Notes under the pieces: model-generated
Database searches by the model: none
The model's input: only the letters and a program-made list of their open reading frames with translations
What the model was told of the DNA's origin: nothing
Position numbers and translations under genes: made by a program
DNA from: Toxorhynchites rutilus septentrionalis
Taxonomy: Eukaryota > Arthropoda > Insecta > Diptera > Culicidae
Reading direction: 5' to 3'
Length of the DNA stretch: 64,000 bases
Assembly: GCF_029784135.1 (NCBI RefSeq)
Contig: NC_073745.1
Coordinates: 312,492,560-312,556,559, forward strand
Shown: in pieces, positions 44,005-56,107 of the stretch
How positions within the stretch are numbered: position 1 is the stretch's first letter
How the letters are laid out: every line of letters starts with the position of its first letter

Positions 44005-44249
44005 TTTCCTTCAGAGTTTTCCGAAAATTGAAATTGTCATGTTTGGTTGAAAATGTGTATTATTTTTATATGACCCCCTCTCCTTTCCAGAGGAGGAACA
44101 GTAACCCTCAAATCCCAAATTTGGCTCCATTTGCTTGATTAGTTCTCGAGTAATGCAGAAATTTGTGTTTCATTTGTGTGGCCTTAGAGAGGGGGGTGGA
44201 GTGTCTAACCACCATAGAAACATTTATTTCACCCTGAAACCTCCACATG

Positions 44250-44578
44250 TGCATGCGCCCGCGAGGTCTAGGCACTTGGTTTTTCTTTTAAAATAACAAC
44301 ACAACTTTTTCCTTTTCGCAGGAGACACGACTGTCCTCCTGCGTGGCTGACGATTGACTTCTCTTTATTTTCCTCTCTTATCCTCATCCTTCGCTGAGGA
44401 TGTACATCTCCCGAAACTGAAATTATGTTGTTTGCTACCTCCTGCATATATGGAATTTTCCATTAGTATGGAAAATTCCAACTATCCTATTGGAAGATCC
44501 TTGATTGCATTCTCTAGTAGGAATCTTAGAATTCTTATGAAAATATTACTTATGGGACGCGTGAAAAGGGTCACTACA
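44250..44578. mobile_element. Solo-LTR-like insertion, 329 bp, TSD catg
   Basis: Starts TGCATGCGCC and ends GGTCACTACA, so has the TG...CA ends of LTRs. It is flanked by catg at 44246-44249 and 44579-44582. Removing it restores the 'cctccacatgcc.aattt' consensus seen in other units of the repeat, so the boundaries are sound. A 4-bp TSD suits Ty3/gypsy-type elements. No internal region remains, so it is a solo LTR if the class is right. Confidence 0.7.
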
Positions 44579-44864
44579 CATGCCTAATTTCGTTTCATTT
44601 GCTTGCTTAATTCTCGGGTAGTGTAGACATTTGTGGTTCATTTGTATGGTAGCCAGCCCCCCCTTAGAGAGGGGAGAGAGGTCTCTAACTATCATAAGAA
44701 GCTTCCTCGACCCCAAAAACCCCTACATACTAATTTTCATGTCAATCGGTTCAATAGTTACCGAGTCCATATGAATCAGACAGACAGACAGACAGAGCCC
44801 TTAGTCCCGAGACCATGAAAACTATAAAAAACAAATACAATCAATAATGAAAAGATCGAAACAA

Positions 44865-45634
44865 GAATTGAAAAAAGCATCGGGTTGTTTTAAAAACTCG
44901 CTAATTGGTGAGCTTGTGAAGATTCTGGATGTTAGGCAACTACATGCAGCATCTTTGGAAGACAACCAAAAAGTCTATAAGCCTTCACACTCGTTTCGGG
45001 TGACTTTCGCTGGTTGTGTTCTCCCGAACTATGTGAAAGTACATAGTGTTTTTTTCCGGTGCGCTTGTTTGTACCGCGGGTCTATAATTGCACCATCTGT
45101 AAAAATTTGGGACATTCTTCCAGCCATTGCGGCAACAAGTTCCGCTGCGGTAAATGTGGTGAAAAACACAGTGAGGATTCTTGTACACAAACAGTGGAAA
45201 AATGTATCCACTGTGGCGAGAATCCTCACGCACTACAGGAGTGCCCAAGGTACAAACAGCACTCCGATAAAGTGAAGCGTTCTATCACAGGACGCTCCAA
45301 GCGGACTTATGCTGAAATGCTCAAGGCCGCATCAGCCGCTCATGATGGAAACCAATTTTCGGTTTTGTCAACTCAAGAATTGGACTCTGATTCTGATGAG
45401 GATCATACTACGGCTGCACCAGAATCTTCGACAAAGGATGATTCTCAAAAAAGAAAACTCTCTTCACCAATGATGCACCGTAAGAAAGCTAAAATGATCC
45501 TCAGAAGATTGTCTAATTCCAAGGATAATGGTAAAAAAACTAATCCGAAGACTCCTTCTCAGCCAATTCCTGGTTGCAGTAAGGATTATACGCCGTTACC
45601 CAGAAGAGAGAGAAACAAAAACGCTGCCCCTTGA
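44865..45634 (+). pseudogene. I-like ORF1 (gag) remnant with CCHC zinc knuckles
   Basis: Two frames: the first (to about 45060) reads GELVKILDVRQLHAASLEDN and a gag core; the second (45059-45634) has three CCHC-type knuckles (CTICKNLGHSSSHC, CGKCGEKHSEDSC, CIHCGENPHALQEC), then RSKRTYAEMLKAA and a charged tail. The N-terminus is lost by 5' truncation, and one frameshift near 45050 joins the frames. Role: RNA binding and packaging of the LINE RNA. Inactive. Confidence 0.8.
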
Positions 45635-45805
45635 TCTTCTCATAGAAAATTCGCGTCCAATCGAGGATTGATAGCTTTTTCGGACATTGTGGACTTTATA
45701 TTAAACACCCTCAATATTCAAGACAAGGGGTGAGAAGCCTTATTTCTGCCTTGCTTCCATCTCTGAAGTCTTATCTTAAGCAATTGACTGTTTCATGACC
45801 CCTCC

Positions 45806-48800
45806 TTGCATCAATCATATCTTTCGATGGATAATTCACCTAACGTAGTAGAAGATATGATCAATGTGCTACAATGGAACTGCCGTAGTCTAGTGCCTAA
45901 ACTAGACTCGTTCAAATTTTTACTTCAAAATTATGACTGCGATATATTCGCCCTTTCTGAAACATGGCTTTCTTCTAACACAGAACTGAACTTCCACGAT
46001 TTTAACATTATTCGCCTGGATAGAAATGATTCTTATGGAGGAGTACTTCTGGGGATCAAAAAGTGCTACTCTTTCTATAAAATTCCTCTCCCAGCTCTAT
46101 CAGACATCGAAATTGTCGCGTGTCAAATAACGGCAAAGAATAAAGAACTTTGAATAGCTTCAGTATACGTTCCTCCAAATACTAACATTAGACGTAGTCA
46201 ACTTTGGAATCTAGTCTCGATTCTCTCATCCCCAGTTCTAATACTGGGTGACATGAACTCCCATGATACTGGGTGGGGTGATCCTTATGATGACGCTAGA
46301 GCGGCTATTTTTTACGATTTATGTGACGATTTCAATTTGACTATCTTGAACACTGGTGAAGCGACACGAATTCCAAAACCTCCGGCTCGAGAAAGTCGAC
46401 TCGACCTATCTTTTTGCTCAAGCTCGCTATCATTAGATTGTCAGTGGAAGGTCATCAATGATCCCCATGGTAGCGATCACTTGCCAATCAATATATCAAT
46501 CAAGTGTAGCCCGCAATCCACTGAACCATCTCGAGTTCCATTTGATCTAACAAGGAACATCGACTGGCAAAAATTTGCAACGGCGGTAACAATTGGTGTC
46601 GAATCAATAGATATACTTCCACCATTGGAAGAATATCGATTCTTCGTAGATTTGATGTATAAAAGCTCATTGGAAGCACAAAAAAGAAAAGTTCCTAGTG
46701 TTCCGTTTAATAGAAAACCAGCCACTCCTGGCTGGGACGACGAATGCACAAAATTGTATTTGAAAAAATCTAATGCTTTCAAAGCTTTTCGTAGACATGG
46801 AACATCCACACACTTCGAGGAATATTCGAAGCTTGAAATACAGCTGAAACAATTAATTAAAAAAACACGGTTACTGGCGCAATTTCATCGAAGGTCTTTC
46901 TCGTGAAACCTCAATACGCACCTTGTGGAGGGTAGCTCGCAACATGCGTAACCGCTCATCTACCAACGAGAGTGAAGAATACTCCAACCGATGGATATTC
47001 GATTTCGCTAAAAAGGTCTGTCCAGACTCAGTTCCAGCCCAACATATTCTTCGAGAAACGTCTCCAAGCGGTGGACCTCTGGACAGACCATTCTCAATGC
47101 TGGAATTTTCTATGGCTCTTCTTTCATCGAACAACTCTTCACCCGGAAGCGATATGATTAAATTCGTTCTTCTAAAAAATCTTCCCCATATCGCAAAAAG
47201 ACGCATGCTAGACTTATTCAATACCCTACTAGAAAACAATATTGTGCCACCCGAATGGAGACATGTCAAAGTAATAGCAATTCAAAAACCTGGCAAACCA
47301 GCGTCTGACCATAACTCATACCGTCCGATTGCTATGCTCTCGTGCATTAGAAAATTGTTGGAAAAAATGATCCTTCGAAGACTCGATCAATGGATCGAGA
47401 AATTTGCTACCAAGTACACAATTTGGGTTTCACAAGAGCAAAGGAACAAACGATTGTCTAGCGTTGCTTTCTACGGATATTCAACTGGCCTTTGCGCACA
47501 AGGAGCAACTGGCTTCAGTATTCTTGGATATTAAGTTAGCTTTTGATTCGGTTTCCATAGAAATTCTGTCAGACAATCTGGACAGATGTGGACTTCCTGG
47601 AATTTTGAATAACTTCTTGTACAATTTGTTGTCAGAAAAGTGAATGAACTTTACCCTTGGACAACTGACAACTTCCAGAAATAGTTATATGGGTCTACCC
47701 CAAGGCTCAGGTCTCATCCCCCTTCTTTATAATTTTTATGTGAAAGATATTGACCTTTGTTTGGCAGAACAATGCACGCTAAGACAACTTGCAGATGATG
47801 GTGTTGTTTCCGTCAGAGGTCCCTATGCCGAAAACTTTCAAAGACCATTGCAAAATTCCCTAGGTAACTTGTCTTCCTGGGCAAGGAACTTAGGGATCGA
47901 ATTCTCGCCGCAGAAAACAGAACTGGTAGTGTTTACTCGAAAGCGGTTCCCAGCCCAACTGCAACTCAAGCTTTTGGGCAGAAGCATTACCCAATCATTG
48001 ACCTTCAAGTACCTTGGTGTCTGGTTTGATTCAAAATGCACTTGGAATACCCACATTACGTATTTGAAGCAAAAATGTCAAAAAAGAGTCAACTTTCTCC
48101 GCTCGATTTGCGGCACGTGGTGGGGAGCTCATTCGGGAGATCTCATAACGCTTTATAAAACAACTATTCTATCTATTCTGGAGTATGGCTCTTTCTGCTT
48201 TCTCTCAGCAGCTAAAAGTCACCTTCTAAAATTGGAACGAATTCAATATCATTGTCTGCGTATAGTCCTTGGCTGTATGCACTCAACGCATAACATGAGT
48301 CTCGAGGTTCTGGCAGGAGTAATTCCTCTACAGAACCGATTCTGGGAACTTTCTCTCAGAATACTGGTGAAATGCGGAGTCACGAACACACTTGTGATTG
48401 AAAACTTTGAAAACATTCTTCATCTAAATATACAATCTCGGTTTATGAGAATTTATTACCACTATATTTCGTCAGATATTTGTCTTCCATCGTTTACTCC
48501 AGACCGTGCTCACTTCACCATCAGCAGTTCCTCAATTGAATACGATCTGTCGATGAAACAAGCAATACTTGGGATTTCAGATCAGCATCGACCAACTTTC
48601 ATTCCCCGTATTTTTAACCGAAAGTACCAAAAAGTCAATTGCATGAAAAGATACTTCACTGATGGGTCTCGCCTCAATGGATCCACTGGCTTCGGTGTTT
48701 TCAATGAAAATTCGAGCGCCTTCCGTAAACTGCAGGAACCTTGTTCCGTTTATGTTGCTGAGCTGGCAGCAATCGGCTTCGCATTGGGGATGATCTCCAA

Positions 48801-49449
48801 CAAGCCTGCAGACCATTACTTCATTTTCTCGGATAGTCTCAGTTCGCTTGAGGCTCTCCAGTCGATGAAAACTAGTAGGCACCCATCTTATTTCCTCACG
48901 AAAGTGAGGCAGCAGATGAGTGCACTGATCGAAAGATCTTATAAGTTAACCTTTGTATGGGTCCCCTCTCATTGCTTAATTCCTGGCAATGAGAAAGCGG
49001 ACACTCTTGCAAAGGTGGGTGCCCAGGAAGGCGAATTGTTTGATAGCAAACCGCAAACCGGTTGGGACACTGGAAGTCTTGGGCGGTGGTTATATTCAAT
49101 TATTCCAAATGTTTCTTCGAGAGCGTGGTTCAAAGGTTTGGACGTAAGTCGTGACTTCATTCGTGTAATGAGTAGACTTATGTCCAACCACTACTCGCTA
49201 GATGTGCATCTCCACAGAATAAATCTTGTTCAAAGCAATGTCTGTCGGTGTGGAAACGGTTACGATGACATCGATCACGCAGTTTGGCAATGTACGGATA
49301 ATTACGCAGCCAGAGAGTACCTTTTGAATGCCCTTAGGGCCCAAAGAAGACAACCCTATGTTCCTGTTAGAGACGTGTTGGGAACTCGCGACATCTTATA
49401 TATGCAGTTGATCTATATGTTTGTGAAACGGACTAGCATAAGAATTTAA
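45806..49449 (+). pseudogene. I-like ORF2: endonuclease, RT, RNase H (two stops, two frameshifts)
   Basis: Endonuclease from 45830: VLQWNCRSL, LSETWLSS, then a TGA at 46151-46153, GDMNSHDTGWGD and GSDHLPINI. A frameshift near 46865 leads to the RT: NSSPGSDMIKF, SYRPIAMLSCIRKLLEKM. A second frameshift near 47400 gives QFGFHKSKGTNDCLALL, VFLDIKLAFDS, TGA at 47641-47643, GLPQGSGLIPLLYNFYV and QLADDG. From 47644 the frame is open for 601 codons through RNase H: YFTDGS, YVAELAAI, FIFSDS and GNEKADTLAK carry the D-E-D-D residues. The tail ends in CRCG..H..C. No functional product is expected. Confidence 0.88.
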
Positions 49450-50250
49450 TGCTTTTGTGTGTTTTTTTTTCTTTTTCGTTATTAGTTTGTTTGTCTTGTC
49501 CCCTCATCTCACCGTCGCCCACCCTCGACAGATAGTCGAACACCAGATGCTATCCCTGGTCTTTATGCACAATGCTACAGTGCGTGCGGCAACTCTCGAT
49601 TGAGACAACGATACCTCATATCCATATCCCTAACCTGATCCATCCCACAAAAATTGTTGCCCCTCTAACCTCGAGTAAACCGCGAGTAATCGGTCGAAAC
49701 CTACTAAACATAGATTTAAGTTGAAATTCTGTAAAAACAAATCATGAATTAGTAGCTCCGCAAAACTCATGCGATTGAGCCTTACAAATAAATGAATTGG
49801 AAAAAAAAAGATCGAAACCTAAATTTTTTGCAAGTGAAACATTTATTCAAGAAATAGTAGCGAATTGGCTTTAATTTGATATATCAACCATCTAAATCGG
49901 TTCACTAGTTCACAAGTTATAATTTGTTTTTTTAAATCAGTTTTGGAAAAAAATAAGGCAAAAAGGGTACATTTCGAGTCACTCTGAAATGAAAATTGGC
50001 AACCTATTGAAAACATAAAAAAAATACGGGTCTAATATTTTGCGAAAAGGAACAAAACTACATCTTCTCACGAAAATCTGAGAGCCACTATATCGGTTTG
50101 GCATGGAATGGCTGCATACTAGGGTGGCAATGAATGTATGGAAAAAAAAATCATCATCGAATTTCAGAAAACGACCAGGCACATTTTGTTTATTGGCCCA
50201 AAAAATGGCCTGTGCAAAGTTTCAGCTCAATCGGACATGATTTAGGGGTA

Positions 50251-51545
50251 AAGGGTGTGTCACATCAAATTGCATCACGGAAAAAACGCTGTAGAAATTT
50301 AATTTTTAGGAATTATATCTTCAGCTTTCGCTTATAATCAGATAAGAGTGTATAGATCACGTTGGCCATGCTTCATTGTCAATTTTTCGTAAATTTGGAG
50401 AAATGTCGTCGAACGAAAAAGAGCGTCGTGAATTAATCTTGTGCACTCATTTCGAGAATCCGGAGTTGTCACATCGGGACATCGGTAAGATACTGGGAAT
50501 CGTCCAATCCACGGTCAGCAGAGTACTAAAACGATACTTCGAGAACCTAACCATCGACCGGAAGGTGAAGTACGGCAAAAATGGATGCTCCGTCAGTGAA
50601 AAAGATAACAAGCACGTAGTTAAGCAGTTTAGACGTGATCCGAGAAGTTCGGTCCGGGATGTCGCCAATAAGCTGAATTTGTCAAGTTCATTCGTCCAGC
50701 GGACCAAGCAGCGGGAGGGCCTGCGTACATACAAGGTTCAGAAGGCTCTTAACCGCGACGAAAGGCAAAACATGGTGGGGAAGACGCGAGCCAGGAAGCT
50801 GTACACCGAAATGCTGACGAAGCCGCATTGCCTGGTAATGGACGACGAAAGCTACGTCAAAGCGGACTTTCGTTAGCTGCCAGGCCTGTTGTTCTTCTCC
50901 GCAGAGGACAAATTCAGCGTTCGGGAGGAGATTCGCAAGCAGAAACTATCCAAGTTTGCCAAAAAGTACATGGTGTGGCAAGCGATCTGCTCTTGCGGAA
51001 AGCGGAGAGCGCCCCCTTCGTGATGACCGGTAAACGGGCAGGTTTACCTTAAGGAGTGCCTACAGAAGCGCTTACTACCACTATTGAAGCAGCACGAGGG
51101 CCCGACCATCTTCTGGCCGGATCTCGCTTCGTGCCACTATTCAAAGGACGTGTTGGAGTGGTACGAAGCCAAGGGGGTCACTTTCGTGCCAAAGGAAATG
51201 AACCCGCCCAACGCGCCGGAGCTTCGCCCAATAGAGAAATATTGGGCGATTATGAAGCAGGCCCTCCGGAAGAACCCAAAAGTTGTCAAATCGAAGGCGG
51301 ACTTCAAGAGAAAATGGATTTCTGTTCAAAATAAACTACAACCTGACGTTGTACAGAACCTTATGGACGGGGTAAAGATGAAGGTACGAGCATACGGGCT
51401 TGGGCTCGAAGTATGAATAAAAAGAAAATGCCAAAAGTTGTTTAATAGTTTTTATTTTACTGTCTAAAATTTTCAAAAGGATCGGTCAACTGGGCGAATT
51501 TCTACAGCGTTTTTTCCGTGATGCAATTTGATGTGACACACCCTT
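50251..51545 (+). mobile_element. ITmD37E (DD37E) transposon, 1295 bp, intact ends
   Basis: Nearly perfect TIRs of about 48 bp starting AAGGGTGTGTCACATCAAAT, with TA at 50249-50250 and 51546-51547. One transposase ORF with a 37-residue D-to-E spacing. The IS630-Tc1-mariner DD37E group was described from mosquitoes, in line with the host. The uniform TIRs and almost open frame suggest a recent insertion, later than MITE D that it interrupts. Confidence 0.92.
50403..51416 (+). pseudogene. DD37E transposase with two disruptions
   Basis: ATG at 50403 (SSNEKERRE); 338 codons in a single frame. HTH motifs at the N-terminus (LSHRDIGKILGIVQSTVSRV, then SSVRDVANKLNLS). First Asp in MDDESYVKADF, second in FWPDLASCHYS, Glu in RPIEKYW: 37 residues separate the last two. 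A TAG at 50874-50876 replaces a codon after ADFR. A compensating frameshift at about 51005-51035 leaves two TGAs (near 51021) before the frame resumes at NGQVYLKEC. It catalyses TIR cleavage and TA insertion when intact; this copy should be inactive, though only a few changes from open. Confidence 0.9.
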
Positions 51546-51799
51546 TACCTCAAAGCACTCAAAGCAAATTTTTAAGTCATTTGGCATCGAAAAAAAATTT
51601 CGATTTTCCAAATTTCCTTTAATTTCCAAGGGGGGAGAATTTTCGAGAATGAAAAAATCTAAACTTTGAGCGATTTGAGGCACCCCTAAATCATGTCCGA
51701 TTGAGCTGAAACTTTGCACAGATAATTTTTTTGGGCCAATAAACAAAATGTACGTGGTCCGTTTTTGAAATTTGACATGACTATTTCCGCTGCCACCCT

Positions 51800-52440
51800 A
51801 CTGCATACATATCATATCTTCCAAAATTACTTACAAGTTACTTACAAGTTAGATGTAAGTTGTGTCATTAGGATTATATAATCTGTTGATGCTTCAAGAG
51901 AGGAGGTTTTATACCCATTTAAGAAAAAAGGCTTCAATAAGCCACACTTAGATGGGCTTTTCCCTCACTCCAAAATAAAATAAAATGTGTTTGTTGAATA
52001 TGGTTCGAATGGCAATTTCTACGATCCAAAATTGTACTTGCATGTACCACCAGATACTTTCTTTCAGCGTTCCAAAAAAATATATCCACGTTTTAATTAA
52101 ACAATTCCAAAATTCGCAATCCTTTTTATTTACTGCTTGACTATACAATGTCTTCTAAGCTACTGATCTGATCATCTCGCTATCGGTCATCGTGAAGCTG
52201 CATAGTGTGATCGTTACGCCTACATCCTTTTTCTGAGCACGATTGATGTCCGATAGTGATGGTCATTTTTATTTTAGAAATAACACATTAACATTTTAAT
52301 TCGTCGACAAATTCATTTTTTAATTAGTTTAACTTTTAACCATTTGTAAATAGTAATTAAGTTGCTTTTAGAACATTTCATTTTATAATTATTGACTAAC
52401 GGGTAACAAAATGAAATAAAAAAATATTTTCACCCGTGGA
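51800..52440. other. AT-rich region, no gene
   Basis: No recognisable repeat end, RNA or coding sequence. Confidence 0.3.
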
Positions 52441-54060
52441 AAATAATGCGAGAGTATGTGCGAAAATACCAAACCAATCCGCATCGTTTTTGAGAACATC
52501 CCCATTTCAGAATATTTGATTCATCAACTCGCGATCATTTTATCCTCGCAGTCGATGTATTTTGGTGGGTCATTTTACGTGTCGGAAACTTTTACCCACA
52601 TCTGGTTGCGTCGGCGTGACCGCGATACGACAGTTTATTTGCCTATCGATGGTATACACGCACCATGGAACGTCGCATATTTAGCACTTCTATTTGGTCT
52701 TGTTTTTCTCATCATCCACTGGCGACAGCTTTATGGTTTATCTTTTTTTTTCACTGTAGATTTACTGGCATTGATAAATTAGGTTCTGCTGCGAACAAAT
52801 TCGGAGCTTCCCATCGCATTAAAATTCGATCTGGGCCCGAAAAATGGTTTACACATGTTCGGCTGTCAGATGCTTAAAAGAGTACACGTGATTTACGGAG
52901 GGGATATCTGGGTTACTGGATAGCGAAATTTCCCACCCGCTTCCGACATATGGTAATCCGGCTAATCCCCCCGGATCCTACACTGGCAGCGGAGTGGAAC
53001 GCACTCCCGGAGACAAAGACAGCGGCGGCGGTCGGCAAATGTCCCTAATTAAACCGTTCGGCTTCATTAAATTAACATCAATCTCCCACGCTGGAATTAG
53101 GCGCTGGGGACCGGAATCCGGGATCCGAGGCGTCCGACAATGTTGTTCTCGAATGTTATATGATAATGACGTATCCTGCCTGGGTGAGGAAATGTTTCCG
53201 CCTTTTGGTCGTTGTTCACTCTGCTGATGGCTGCTCGCAAATTGAAGAAACATAGTTATTCCCAGAACAACTTCTCACAATCGGAGAAAGCGGAAGAGAA
53301 TTACTTTGATTTTAATTAAAATTATCTTCACGCTTGCTTGCGAGCGCAAACCGAGCGTGCGAACCTGAGCGCTCGTCTGGGCCAACAACCGTGATGCAAA
53401 TACGGTCTCCGAGTGCAGACTGCAGACACAGCTGGTGAAACTTCATCAGGCCGAAAGTGGTTGTTGTGCAATCGGACTGCTAGTGACGTGATCTGGAAGG
53501 CAAGTAATTCTTTGACCAACAAGTCTAGTTTTTCTTGTCTTATCCATTGTACAGCTTGATTACCTTATCCTCGTCGAGCATTTACGAGAGATGCTCATCA
53601 GCTCCGTGAATATATATATAAATGATATCCCAAAATAGCACATTGCCACTCGGTGGCTGACATCATTCGTAAATCAACTCCACTGAAGGACCAATTTAGA
53701 ACCGCAAAGGTGCACTGAAAATGACGCACAGTTATCGTCACGCAAACCGGGCCGTATTGTTCCTGGAGCAAGAAACACCTCTCGATGAACAATGAATCAA
53801 CATTAGCGAGGGTGCATCGAAAACGATTAAGCCGACATCGATTTCTGCTTAATCCTTGGCACGTGCTTCCAATTGAAAACACCACTCAATCGGTGTGCCA
53901 GTACAGAGAGACCTATGTTTCCAACCATGTCGTCTGGACTGTTTCCCACCCGAGCGCCCAGGGAGCGTATCGGATGTGTGCTGAATCGTGATCTCATTTG
54001 CATGCGAAGGTAATTTTTGTGACGCGACTTCAGATCGTAGGCCATCGAAGCATCGAATTA
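52441..54060. other. GC-richer region; one 108-codon frame of unknown status
   Basis: The plus-strand frame 52456-52782 has one hydrophobic segment (NVAYLALLFGLVFLIIHW) but no homologue that I recognise, no conserved copy in the window and no obvious upstream signal. Other frames are shorter. Possibly host non-coding sequence. Confidence 0.25.
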
Positions 54061-54269
54061 TTATAGCATATGATGACTCAATCACAGGAGAGGTTAGTCA
54101 CACTGGAAGCAAAAGTAGATAAATGGATATAATTACATTACACGCTGTATATCTCAATCGGTTTGTGATTGCCAAATATTCAAAGGCTATGACAGGCATG
54201 CTCATATATTCTTGATTCCACTGTGATTGCTCGCATCAGGCAACGTAATTTTTCCTGTGAATTTTTTTA

Positions 54270-54800
54270 TCCAAATCTTGCAGCCATTCCATGCCAAACC
54301 AATATAGTGGTTCTCGGATTTCCGTGCAAGGTGGTAGATTTGTTCCTTATCACAAAATATTATACCAATAATTTTAAATTTTTTCATTAAGGTACCCATT
54401 TCCATTTTAGGGTGGTCCGAAAAATCATGTTTTTCCTTTTTCCAAAAATTATTTTTTTTTAAATTCATAACTTTTGAACTACTGGACCGATTTGTTTGAT
54501 CGTTATATTAAACGAAATAGTCTAACATGAAATTTGGAAAAACGATTTTTTCGATGCTAATTGACTTAATAATGCATTCGAGAGAAAAAATTTTGATCAA
54601 AAAACCTGGGACTTTTTCGAGATTTTCGAGGATAAAAAATCAAAACATTGAGCGCTTTGAGGCACCCCTAAATCATGTCCTATTGAGCTGAATCTTTGCA
54701 CAGGTCATTTTTTGGGCCAATAAACAAAATATACATGTTTTTTTAAATTATGGTCGGTTTTTTAAATTTGACATGACAATTTTCGCTGCCACCCAAATGT
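54270..54800 (-). repeat. Repeat family X (inverted) and partial MITE family D
   Basis: 54270-54530 carries the complement of family X blocks ('ccattccatgccaaaccaat', 'aattcataacttttgaacta'). 54600-54800 matches the right arm of MITE family D ('cctaaatcatgtcctattga', 'cgctgccaccc'). No coding sequence. Confidence 0.65.
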
Positions 54801-54846
54801 ACATAATGTAAAAAAAACGTGTAAATCTATCCCATTTAGCATGATA

Positions 54847-55551
54847 TTAGGCTGTCAAAAAAGTCCTGCGGTATTTTTTTTTGAATTTTCATTTGTTCAT
54901 AAAATTAGTTACAATCATCTGTTTTAAGTCAAATATGCGCCGTTTTGTTCGATGACTTGTTCCCAACGAGATGCCAACTTCATAATACCCCTGTTATAGA
55001 AGCTCGCTTCCTTATTGGCAAAAAACACGGATAGCCAATTTTCACGGGCTTCTTTTGTGGCTAACTTCTGACTACCTAGCTCGTTCGCCATGGACAAAAA
55101 CAGATGGTAGTCGCTTGGTGCAAAGTCAGGACTATACGGCGGATGCAAAAGAACCTCCCATCCGAGCTCCCGGAGCTTCTGGGGCGTCACCAAAGAAGTG
55201 TGTGGCCTGGCGTTGTCCAGATGGAAGACAATGCGGCCTCTGTTTATCAAAGATGGCCTCTTCTTCATGAGTGCTACCTTCAAGCGGTCCAGTTGTTGGC
55301 AGTACAGGTCCGTATTGAGCGTTTGGCTATAGGGAAGCAGCTCATAATAGATTATTCCTTGACAATCCCACCAAACACACAGCAGAACCTTCCTGGCCGT
55401 TAATGAGGGCTTGGCCACCGTCTGAGCCGCATCAGCGGGCTTCGACCACGACCGTTTGTGCTTCACGTTGTCGTAAGTGACCCACTTTTCATCGCCAATC
55501 ACTTACAACGACACCTCGCGGAAATACCGCAGGACTTTTTTGACAGCCTAA
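54847..55551 (-). mobile_element. Internally deleted mariner, 705 bp, intact TIRs
   Basis: TIRs TTAGGCTGTCAAAAAAGTCC are identical at both ends for about 35 bp, and flanked by TA (54845-54846, 55552-55553). It keeps the C-terminal half of a mariner transposase on the minus strand; the N-terminal half is deleted between the TIR and the codon before IGDEKW. With both ends present it could be mobilised in trans. Confidence 0.92.
54924..55502 (-). pseudogene. mariner transposase, C-terminal half
   Basis: 192 codons open from GTG (no ATG) to the end. First Asp in IGDEKWVTYDN, second in HLDNARPHTS, third in PPYSPDFAPSDYHLF; exactly 34 residues lie between the last two, so DD34D mariner. The sequence ends in QNGAYLT as in the 26 kb copy. 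Catalytic residues are intact, but the DNA-binding N-terminus is gone. No stop within the remaining part. Confidence 0.9.
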
Positions 55552-56107
55552 TATATGCGAGTGACCACTTTGCCCCCACCAGGTAACATCTTTACCTCTC
55601 GGTAATAAAAAATATTTGATTTATCAACTTTTTTTCTAATGACAAAAAATGTATTATTTTAAATTTTTTATAGTAAAAGCCGCTTGCTATCTTGAATAAC
55701 AATGAGTTGAACTGCAATATTCTTCAAAAAACAGGGATTGAAGCGGTATGAGGGCGCAGGTAATGGGCATAATCCTCAGGGTGACCACTATGTCCCACTT
55801 CCCCTTTTTGTTTTTTTATAATTTACATGGTCTCGAGATCAAGAACGGTATATTTTTTTATATTTTATCATAAAAGCTCTGAGGTTTTTTACTTAACATT
55901 TCCAAAAATCAGTGATGTGTTATCTTTTGTTTTCATGTTATGATTTTTCAAATTTAAGCGACAGTTAAAAATCATTCTTCTCCTTTATCCCGAAAATTAC
56001 TTTTTTCCTAAAATTCATAACTTTTGAGCTACTATATCGATTTAGATGATTGACATACCAAATTAAAGCACATCAGCTAGCCTTTTTTGTAAGAATATCA
56101 CAATTGC

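Larger units (their letters stand above)
43474..44800 (-). mobile_element. Helentron/DINE-like repeat, copy 3, with ORF and solo LTR
   Basis: Minus-strand 3' end CTAGT at 43474-43478. Then comes an ORF-bearing segment (43663-44004), tandem units of the 'cagaaatttgtgtttcattt' type and the 'aaaacccctacatactaatt' end with 'cagacagacagacaga' near 44782. Interrupted by an LTR-like insert at 44250-44578. Same order as the inverted copy at 61073-62163. Confidence 0.7.
44863..49806 (+). mobile_element. I-like LINE copy 1, 5' truncated in ORF1, ~4.9 kb
   Basis: Flanked by a 12-bp direct repeat aaagatcgaaac at 44851-44862 and 49807-49818 (its first A's merge with the poly(A)). It starts inside ORF1, followed by zinc knuckles, ORF2 with endonuclease, RT and RNase H, a ~350-bp 3' UTR and a poly(A). 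EN-RT-RNase H order is that of the I clade and its relatives (Loner, LOA); I-like is the best label. The second copy of the family is at 56108-59810. Confidence 0.85.
44803..50115 (+). repeat. Repeat family X, copy 2, split by an I-like LINE
   Basis: The left part 44803-44862 ('cccttagtcccgagaccatg', 'caatcaataatgaaaag') and right part 49807-50115 ('ggctttaatttgatatatca', 'actatatcggtttggcatgg') join into the arrangement of the uninterrupted copy at 38036 and of 59990-60340. The LINE occupies 44863-49806. Confidence 0.8.
50121..51799. mobile_element. MITE family D, copy 2, interrupted by ITmD37E
   Basis: The left arm from 'agggtggcaatgaatgtatg' to 'cggacatgatttagggg' (50121-50248) is mirrored by the right arm 'ccctaaatcatgtccgattg' to 'gctgccaccct' (~51685-51799): arms of about 125 bp. 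A DNA transposon (50251-51545) is inserted at a TA just after the left arm. Confidence 0.8.

Noticed and set aside
52456..52782. 108-codon ORF with one hydrophobic segment as a host gene
   Set aside because: No homology, no conserved copy, no splice or promoter context; kept only as a note in the regional entry.
54923..55403. Plus-strand ORFs over the 55-kb mariner
   Set aside because: Antisense to the transposase, which carries the D-D-D motifs on the minus strand.
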